This document shows positions 13,520-22,600 of a DNA stretch of 64,000 bases, piece by piece; within the stretch, counting starts at the first letter, position 1; each line of letters opens with the position of its first letter. Made by a program: the position numbers and the translations under genes. Source of the DNA: Symsagittifera roscoffensis (taxonomy: Eukaryota > Xenacoelomorpha > Acoela > Convolutidae); assembly GCF_963678635.1 (NCBI RefSeq), contig NC_087071.1, forward strand, positions 32,724,141-32,788,140, read 5' to 3'. Below the pieces are notes generated by a model. That model was given only the letters and a program-made list of their open reading frames with translations. It was not told the origin of the DNA and made no database searches.

Positions 13520-13888
13520 AAATTATATCGAACAACAAGTAGCTAAATTAAGTTTAAAACGTAGAAAAGATTTTAAGTGCGTTGAAATTTTGATCAAAGT
13601 AGAAAAAATGACTATAGTTGAGCTTTTTGTCAGTATCCACAAACTGAAATAAAAAGCAAATTTAATTGATCAAAAATGGACTTTGTTGCCTCGAAAAATG
13701 GTAATTTTTAATCCATTTTTAATTGATTATAATAGACTTTTTTTGTTTTTTGTGGACATTGACAAAAAAAACTCAATCAAACTTATAATCATCTTTTTTT
13801 TTTCATTTTTATCAAAAATTTCAACGCACATAAAGACTTTTCTACGTTTTAAACTAAAATTGGCTACCTGTTGTTCGATTATTTTGTT
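13520..13888. repeat. Long imperfect hairpin, about 160-bp arms
   Basis: The left arm (13520-13680) and right arm (13711-13888) are inverted copies at roughly 75-80 percent by eye, around a loop of about 30 bp. Shared phrases include TCGAACAACA, GTTTAAAACGTAGAAAAG and GTGCGTTGAAATTTT. It looks like a foldback MITE or an old palindrome. I could not define a target duplication. Confidence 0.7.
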
Positions 13889-14363
13889 TTTAGAGATTTA
13901 ATCTGTCCTAGTAGTTGTTCCAAACTGGTTGAAGGAAGCTTATTTGCCCTAATTGATTGGTTATTGGAGCAAAATCTATATTTTGTACTTTATATGGCGT
14001 GTGGGTGATGATTTTCACAAAAAGTCTCAAATTTAAAAAAGTTCGTTTTATTTTATTACATTTATGTCATACTGCTTCATAGACCTTAAAAGGCAGTCGG
14101 AACATTCAGCGGTTCACCCTGATACGAACAGACTTGTTTTAGATTGATCACCATGCCAGCTTTCATTGCATTCTAACAATCATAAAATAGTTTTTCAAAA
14201 CTGAATTTCAGATGTGGGAGAGGGGAGGAGCGGAAAAGACCCGAACTTTTTTAATTGAAGCAACTTTGGATAAAACATTAAGTATAAAAGCTAAGAGTGG
14301 GTTCACAAATGTCTCAATTTCAAAATAATCCAAATCTGCATAATTGTAAATGTCGACTCATGC
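13889..14363. other. Unique AT-rich DNA up to the assembly gap
   Basis: No gene or repeat was recognised here. The sequence stops at the N block. Confidence 0.5.
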
Positions 14364-14563
14364 NNNNNNNNNNNNNNNNNNNNNNNNNNNNNNNNNNNNN
14401 NNNNNNNNNNNNNNNNNNNNNNNNNNNNNNNNNNNNNNNNNNNNNNNNNNNNNNNNNNNNNNNNNNNNNNNNNNNNNNNNNNNNNNNNNNNNNNNNNNNN
14501 NNNNNNNNNNNNNNNNNNNNNNNNNNNNNNNNNNNNNNNNNNNNNNNNNNNNNNNNNNNNNNN
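14364..14563. other. Assembly gap of exactly 200 N
   Basis: The round number suggests a placeholder rather than a measured length. It sits between AT-rich DNA and a minisatellite at the 5' edge of element 1. The 5' LTR expected for element 1 was not found in the sequence on either side, so it may lie in this gap. Confidence 0.98.
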
Positions 14564-14818
14564 ACTAGTCTTGGGACAGTAGTCTTGGACACTAGCCTTG
14601 GGACACTAGTCTTGGGACAGTAGTCTTGGGACACTAGCCTTGGGACACTGGTCTTGGGACACTACACTTGGGACAGTAGTCTTGGGACACTAGCCTTGGG
14701 ACACTGGTCTTGGGACACTACCCTTGGGACACTAGTCTTGGGACAGTAGTCTTGGGACACTAGTCTTGGGACATTAGTCTTGGAACAGTGGCCTTGGTAC
14801 AAGGGTCTTAGGACACTA
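14564..14818 (+). repeat. 14-bp minisatellite
   Basis: About eighteen units of CTTGGGACACTAGT with variants (CAGTAGT, ACACTAGC, ACACTGGT). The array begins at the gap edge, so its true length is unknown, and it decays near 14800-14818. It lies upstream of gag and is not a CRISPR, because units are contiguous and there are no unique spacers. Confidence 0.93.
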
Positions 14819-15096
14819 GCGGAGAGTACTGTGATAGTGACGAATAGTCTTGGGACGGTATAGAAATTGAAGTCAAATTACAACAAGTGCGTTTTAAGAC
14901 AGAATAAGACAAATCGAAATAGGTAGGGTTGAGACCAAATTAAGGAAAATTTTTCGGAGGTTTTAGAAAGAGAATTGGATAAGGTTTTTTAACACGTTGT
15001 ACAGAGTTTGTTACCACAAAAAATATTTTTTTTACCCTTAGAATAGAATCGTGTATATAATAAAATTGTAAATAGAAGCAGTTGTAAATAGAAATA
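14819..15096 (+). other. Untranslated leader of element 1
   Basis: Non-coding sequence between the minisatellite and the gag start. No copy of the 3' LTR (33740 onward) and no convincing tRNA primer-binding site is visible here, so the LTR-leader boundary is probably in the gap or lost. Confidence 0.5.
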
Positions 15097-16635
15097 ATGA
15101 GGCGGAGTAGGGTACCGGTGCTCGAAAAAAGGTCAAGTGGATCAAACACGAAATATATCTCATCGCTGCGCGGAACGACATCAACGGGCCCAAAGATAAC
15201 GAAGACGAACTTTTCAGTTAACATGGTCAGCACAAGGAGTACAGCGGAGAACAGGGCGAAAGAGGGCACGGAAGGGGAGCGAGTAGAACCCACCATCGAG
15301 ATTGATCTAGAGACACCCGATCAAAGTGTGGATGAAACAAGGAAGATGGCGACAGAGTCAACTCCAATGCCCAATGCAGAGGAACCGAACCAGAAACCCA
15401 TAGAGTTCTCACCGATAGATGACGCGGAAGATGCAATAGGCAACACCGAAGAAACGGTGAAAGAAGACTCTCAAGTAAAGAGGACATCTTTTACGGAAAA
15501 ATTGGGAATAATGTTCGGAATAAAATCAAAAGAAAACGTGACTGAAGAACCAAAAGCAGAAAGAGCACGAACATTTGGGACAGTGAGCACGAAGACCTCA
15601 GAAGCCAATCCAAGAGAGGAACAAGCTAAAGCAGAGGCTACGGCCGAAGAGAGACCGACAGCTGACCATGAAGAGACTACCATTGAGCTGGGTGACTTGT
15701 TGGCGAAATTAAATCAGATCGACAAAAGACTTAAGCACAGTGAAGAAGACAGAGAGGTGATAAAAAAGGAGATAAGATACAACAAGCACGAGTATCTAGA
15801 CAGTTATTTTAACCTAGCTAAGGCAACAGATGAGAGACTCAAGGAAATGTCAGATAAGGTAGAAGCCACCAATGAAGAACGAGAAAAGAACATCAAAACA
15901 GACATGCAACAGTTGAAGAACCGATATGATGATGTCAACAGCCAATTAGGGAGCCTGGAAAGGAGAATGGACACAATGAGCAAGAGTCAAGCCGAGAGTT
16001 CGTGTGCAATACAGGCGAAGTTGGATGCAATCTTGAGAGGTTCTACTCCACAAGAAAGACCGGCAGCGGATCGTACGCAAAGCACCAGAGTTGACTTTGT
16101 AGAACCACAAAGGAACAAACGGCAATCGACACCGTTGTCCTTAACCAGGGATGCGATAAGCATAGCACCAACAGCTGCGAAAACAATAATGAAGAATGGA
16201 ACGTCGAATACAACGACTGCTCCGGGAGATTCAACAGCTAACAGCAACACAGGACCGGATGCTATGACATGGGCCAGCACTTGGGAGATGATGAACAGGA
16301 CTCTAGAGGCCTTCGCCACGAGGAACACTGACTCGAGCGACAGGAGAGAGGGAAAATCAAGAAAGACGTTCAAGAAGCCAAAAGAATTCAAGGACGACTC
16401 CGATGGATGCATTGACACTTGGGTGGAAGTGATGAGATTACACCTAGAACAAGACAACTTGAGTGACGAAAAGACAAGCTTGTACAGCCATACTGAGCAA
16501 CTTGGAAGGAACGGCATTAAAATGCGTGGTCGCAAAGAAGGAGGAAGAACGCGACACCGCGGACAAGATCTTCGAGATATTGCTGAATCGATTCGGGTCA
16601 GGCATGAAGGGTCACCAAGCGATGATGCGATTTGA
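15097..16635 (+). CDS. gag: Gag, N-terminal part and start of capsid (frame 1)
   Basis: Gag would form the particle that packages element RNA. The ATG at 15097 is the first in frame. A second candidate is Met-Val-Ser-Thr-Arg-Ser at 15223, which aligns with Met-Val-Glu-Thr-Arg-Ser in element 2. Residues to about 390 are charged and low complexity, with a long coiled-coil-like stretch (about 200-320). A capsid-like domain starts near residue 400. Element 2 homology holds in this frame until about 16470 and then moves one base on, into the frame of the pol ORF. The final 55 or so residues here have no counterpart and are out-of-frame read-out. The break falls within the capsid, before the zinc knuckles, so a base indel in an A run (16469-16472) is likelier than a programmed frameshift. 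Confidence 0.85.
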   Translation: MRRSRVPVLEKRSSGSNTKYISSLRGTTSTGPKITKTNFSVNMVSTRSTAENRAKEGTEGERVEPTIEIDLETPDQSVDETRKMATESTPMPNAEEPNQKPIEFSPIDDAEDAIGNTEETVKEDSQVKRTSFTEKLGIMFGIKSKENVTEEPKAERARTFGTVSTKTSEANPREEQAKAEATAEERPTADHEETTIELGDLLAKLNQIDKRLKHSEEDREVIKKEIRYNKHEYLDSYFNLAKATDERLKEMSDKVEATNEEREKNIKTDMQQLKNRYDDVNSQLGSLERRMDTMSKSQAESSCAIQAKLDAILRGSTPQERPAADRTQSTRVDFVEPQRNKRQSTPLSLTRDAISIAPTAAKTIMKNGTSNTTTAPGDSTANSNTGPDAMTWASTWEMMNRTLEAFATRNTDSSDRREGKSRKTFKKPKEFKDDSDGCIDTWVEVMRLHLEQDNLSDEKTSLYSHTEQLGRNGIKMRGRKEGGRTRHRGQDLRDIAESIRVRHEGSPSDDAI

Positions 16636-19600
16636 AAAGAGAAGGCAGAGGGACGACGAGTCAATAGATCGGTTCCTAGATGACCTCGAGAGCTTGAGAA
16701 GGAGGAGTGACCCAGAGGAGTCGACAAATAGACGGAACTTTAGCATTGCCTCGAAGTTCATCGATGGGGTGAAAAGTGATGACTTAAGGACAATGTTAGC
16801 AACATACTACACATTGTCGAAGGACAGCGCACCCACCCCAGAAGAAATGAGACAGAAATCAAGAGAATACATGCTGATGAAACCTAAGAAGTACTCATAT
16901 TCCGAAAACAGGAACACGCAAGGGGGAAGCCAACCCCAGAGGTCATCATGGTACAAACCTAGAGATGATATGGACAAGCGCAGATCATGCGCGAACTGCG
17001 GGTCAGCGGATCATCATGTGGCTGACTGCACAACGTACAAACAAGGCATGAAGAGCCTAGGTTATGCACCGGATGAAGAGGATATGAGCCAGATGGAGGA
17101 ACACGAGTACTATAATGGCTTAATCATCAAGATAGGCGCCAGATGCTTCTTCTGTAACCAGGAGGGGCACTTCAGAATGGATTGTCCCTTGTTCTGGGAA
17201 GCGGTCAAGGACCAGAATCACCCCAAACATAAGTTGGCATTAGCGGCGGTGCAGAATCAGCGGAACAGGCAAAACGAGTTTGAATCTAGGAACTTGGGGG
17301 CACCAAACACCGAATTGCCGACGAAGACAGTGAAAGCTGTTACACATGTTAGCGGTGCGTTAGAGTCCGCGGCCGGAAGCTCTCTAGAGATAAATTATGA
17401 GAAAGCGGCGACGGAAGCAATTGCCAAAGTGAAACAAGATCTGGCTGCGAAAGAAATAGAGCAACGACTAAAGTTGGAGATCGAAAGACGGAATTTTAAC
17501 GAAGCATTAACCGGATCGAACTCAATACCAGAGGCTAGAACGGGCTCAATGAAGACCGGGAATTGTAACACCGTGAAAATGGTGACAGGTAAACCTTTTG
17601 GAATATCGAAAATCGGAGCAAGAATAATGTCGATAATCACAGTGGGCGGACACGAGGTAACCAGAAACTTGAGCGAGCCGAGCGACCAGACGATAATGCA
17701 CATTGACGTGTATGCAGACTACTTGAGTGGAATAAGTCCACAAACGACTTCTAGAGCGCTCAGGGCACTACTCACGAGAGGGGGCAGCAAATCGGTACGT
17801 GTTGATAATAGGTACACTGAAGCTTATGGTCCACACGAGGTCATGCTAAATATAGATGGAATCAACATCTATACCAAGACGATGATAACATGCGACGAAG
17901 ACCTAATTGGACAAATCTATGTAGGGAAAGAAGAATTGAAAGTAAGATCGATTGGACACTGTGCTATGCTCGAAGAAGATGCAATGCACATCGGGACGGA
18001 AGCAGACGTGACAGGGCACGTGCTAGACATAAATGGCAAAAAGACTCAGTTACGTGGATTACTCGACACGGGAGCAGTCTTGAGCGTCATACCAATCGAA
18101 ACATGGGAAAAGATGGGCTTTGACAAAGGTGACTTGATAGACTCGAGAATACGGCTGTCAGCTGCAAACAAAGGGGCCCTTCGGGTGTTGGGCAGGACGC
18201 CGATAATAGCCCTCAATTTGGGGGAACGTAACCTGTGGATGAGCTTCATCGTGGTAGAAAACCTAGATGAATCTGACCAATTCATTTTGGGCAGAGACTT
18301 CATCAGGAATTTCGACGTAACGATTGATCTAAATAATGCAATGTTCAGGATACGGAACCCGGATAGGAGGTACGCAATCAAACCGGTAAATTTAATAATG
18401 GCGAATGAAAACAAAGCACCGGTATTCTTGAGTAGGAGAGTGAGGTTAAAAGCTAATGAAGCGGCAATCGTAAGCTTGAGGATGAAAAATTATAATGAAC
18501 TAAGTGACAACAAGCAAGTGTGTATAGTTCCGAATCCCAATAGTCAAAGCGCTGCTGTTTTAGGAAGATCATTTTCGATAACGAAGAGCGGCCTCTGCGT
18601 CAGTGTCTTGTTGAATACCCTTGATATACCGATCACGATACAGAGAGGGAGGAAGCTGGGATATGCTTTACCAGTTAAAACTCGATACGAAACAATTGAA
18701 AACTCAAAACAAAATGAAGTTGTTGATTGCCCTAATCACAGGGACAAAATTTGTATCTTGAGACGATTGCAGAGAATAAAAGATTCTTCAAGTCTTATCA
18801 AATCACTTAAGTCAGAAACGGACGATGGGCTTTCGAGCTGTTCGAACTTTCCAGAGCGACCCACGCTAGATGAAATGCAAACTGATAAACCGGTTCTGCC
18901 GGAGATTGAACATTTAAGGGGCAAACTGAAAGATGAACAGCTCGAAGCTATCAAGGACGTACTAGAGCGGAACGAGGAGGTTTTTTCAAGGCATAAGGCG
19001 GATATCGGGTGTTGTAATTTTGTTGAACATGAAATAGAACTTGAGGAAAACGCGGTGCCACACAGGGAGGGGGCGAGGCGCATGACCCCACACAAATCGG
19101 ACGCGTGTAGAAAAGAAATCGAAACGTTACTAGAGTATGACATGATAGAACCATCCAAGTCACCGTGGGCGTGTGGAGTAGTGATGGCCAAAAAGAAAGG
19201 CGACCAGTTAAGGTTTTGTTGTGACTTTCGATACCTGAACTCCGTCACGGTGAAGGATGCCTATCCCATACCTAGAATTGATGAGAGCCTCTCGAAGTTA
19301 GGTGATGCGAAATTTTTTACGACTCTTGATTTAGGCTCGGCCTTTTGGCAGGTACCATTAAGGAAGCAAGACAGGGACAAGACAGGGTTCGCCTGCGAGT
19401 TGGGTCTGTTTCAATGGAAACGGATGCCGTTTGGACTCTGCAATGCAACAGCCACGTTTCAGCGGCTGATGGCACACGCGTTGACAGGCGTGACGAAGAA
19501 GTACGGCAACCTGGTAATGTGCTATGTGGACGACGTGGTAATAGCAACGCCAACACTAGAAGACCACATCGAGAGGCTTGACGAGGTGTTCGCGTGCATG

Positions 19601-22600
19601 AAAAGATCGGGGCTGAAGTGTAAACCATCAAAGTGCGAGATACTCAAGGACTCGATTAAATACTTGGGCAGGATGGTAGATAAACACGGTATCAGACCTG
19701 ACCCAGACGCCGTGGAAGCAGTCCTAACCTGGAAATCACCGAAGACGGAGCACCAGCTGATGAGCTTCCTGGGTTTCGCCAACTATTATAGAGAATTCAT
19801 CAAGGGCTATGCGGACAAGGTATACCCGATGCAACAATTAATGAGACACAAGGGCAAGAAGTTCACGTGGAACAACGCGGCAGAAGAGTCATTCCAGAGA
19901 ATAAAGAAAGAGCTGTGTGAGGCACCAGTACTGGGTATGCCGACTGAGAAGGGGATGTACGTGCTAGACACGGATGCGTCAGTAGTCGCTATTTCTGGGA
20001 TTCTCCATCAAGAACAAGAATGGAATGGGAAGACAGTCTTGAGACCAATAGCATACGGGAGCAAGGTCCTAAGTGACACAGAAATGAAGTACGGAGCACC
20101 GAAAGCAGAGATGTTCGCGGTGGTCACCTTTGTCGAAAAATACAGAGCATACTTAGGCAGTGAGCCCTTCAAGCTGCGAGTCGACAACCGAGCACTAAGC
20201 TGGCTGAAAACGTACTCAATGGACCAGAGCTATATTGGGAGGTGGATAGTTCGCTTGGACGGATACAACATGATAATTGAGCACAGAACACGAGATAAAC
20301 ATCAAAATGCTGACAGCTTGAGTAAGAAGACGGAGTTCTACGAGAGGCAAGAACAAAGAGAGGCGGACAGACCTGAGATCAAAGACGGCTTCTCCTTCAT
20401 GGACAAAGAAACGTACGACAGTCTTCCACTCACGAGATGGCTGGACAAATCAGGCAAACCGATTGAAGATCATCCCGAATTGCCGATAGAGCCTCTTGAA
20501 AAGACCATCTTGAAGAAAAGCAGAGGAATTCCGATAGGAATAATGCTCAAGTCCAAGATCGTGAGGGAAACACTTAAGGCAAAAGGTTATGATCTCATCC
20601 AGGTAGAGGAGGGAACGGTCCGAATAGATGAAGACTTAATGAGGTTGCTTGAGAAACTATCAGATGACAAGCCCGTGATCCAAGGGAAAGGTCAGGAGGC
20701 ACCGGAACTAACCATACTTCGGAGAGAAGAAACAGTGAACAATACTGACGTCTCAAAAGGAAGCATCACTGATAGCAGGGAAGTTGTGCGATCACTAGTT
20801 GAAAAAATCCCCGAAAAAATTCTGGAACAGACAAAAGTCAAGGATAAGAAAGTAACATTCAGAGAAGAAGTTGAACACCTGGGACTAGATCAAGAGTCCG
20901 GGGAGTGGTCCAGATTCATGGAAAAAGACGAAACCGGAGAAGGGAAATTGTCCGGGGAGCGTGAAGAATGGGATGAAGACTCGGATGAGAGCAGCGAAGA
21001 CCAAGACAGTCTATGCATGATACTGGCGGAAGAGAAGATAAGACAGCACGACAGGGAATTACAGACGGATCCATCTTCAGGGACGTACAATCTGGAAATA
21101 CAAGAGGTACGAGGTGGTGAAGAGCTCGAGAAAATAGCAGTTTCAAGAAAACCACTAAGGGAACTATCGTGCAACTCAAACGTCAGAACGAATCTGGTAC
21201 CAGAAGACGACATGAAAATCGTGAAAAGGATGATATGTGTGAAGCTGAGCGATGACATCCACAACCCTGGTGAAATGAATGGACAGATCATGGCGCTAAA
21301 GGAGCACGTTAAGGCGAGATACAGGCTGTCTGACCTAATAAGGGCCCAGAAGAATGACAAAATGACAAGTAACCTCTCCAAATGGATCCATTCGGGAGTC
21401 AAGGAGAAGGGGGAACTTGAGGAAGACAGCTACAAGATCTTGAGCCAGTTCTACAAAGAAAAGAGAGATTTACTTTATCACACAGCTGAAGGGGTGGTAG
21501 CGTGCAAGAGAAGAGATGAGGAAAAAATATTACACAAACACAACCTCATCATACTACCACAATTGTACCAAACGGAGGTGCTTTTCAGATCACACGACCA
21601 GATGGGCCACCAGGGGATAGATAAAGTACAACAAAGGATACTTCACAGGTTTGATTGGCCGGGAATGAGAAAAGCTTGCGAGAGATGGGTGAATGCCTGC
21701 CTAGCATGCCTTCAAGTAAAAGACCCAAGGAAGATGAAGTTTCCCCTCAAGTCTGTCGAGAGTTCGGAATTCAATGAAGTGGTGCAGATAGACCATCAGA
21801 AAATCTGCATGACGGAGTCGGGTTATAACCAAATACTAGTTATAATAGATCACTTCACCAAGTTGGCGGAAGCGGTTCCGTGCCAGACAGCCTCGGCAGA
21901 GGAGACATGTGATCACCTGATAACGCATTGGATATCGCGGTATGGTTGTCCAATGACTTTCCAGTCGGACAACGGCAAGGCTTTTGTGGGGGACTTGACA
22001 AAAGAATTGATGAAGAGATCACACATTGCTCAAGCGCACTCGACGACCTATCATCCACAGACCAATGGGTTGGTAGAGAGACAGAACAGGACACTGGTCA
22101 ACATGCTCAGGGTGTACTGCTCGAGATACATGACGGACTGGGACAAATACCTGCCACAGGTAGTAGGAGCCTATAATAGTACTCAGCACTCAACGACGGG
22201 TATCAGTCCTTTCATGATGTTGACAGGCAGGGAAAGGGCAATGCCTATAACATTCTTCTACCCGGAGTACGAGGGGAAGAGGACGTCACCTCAAGCATAC
22301 GTGAAGGAAGCGATCAAAAGACAACAAGAGCTAAACGAGCTATGTCGGAGAAACACGGCGCAAGCGCAAATGAGGCAACGCAAGAAATATGACGAAAAGA
22401 TACTAAGAGCAAAGCCATACGAAGTGGGCCAATACGTGTGGGTCTTCCAAAATGTCATACCGCCCAAGGGAACAAAGAAACTACTCAAGAAATGGAGAGG
22501 ACCATTCATGATTACGGAAGTACATCAACAAGGACGGTTCTATCGCTTGAGTACAGGGCGAGCAGCACATTACGAAAATCTGAAGCCTCATGTCCCGTCC

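Noticed and set aside
14564-14818. CRISPR array
   Set aside because: Units are contiguous 14-mers without spacers, in animal-type DNA. It is a minisatellite.
16463-16635. Programmed gag-pol frameshift in element 1
   Set aside because: The change of frame falls within the capsid domain, and element 2 reads the same place in one frame, so an indel is likelier.
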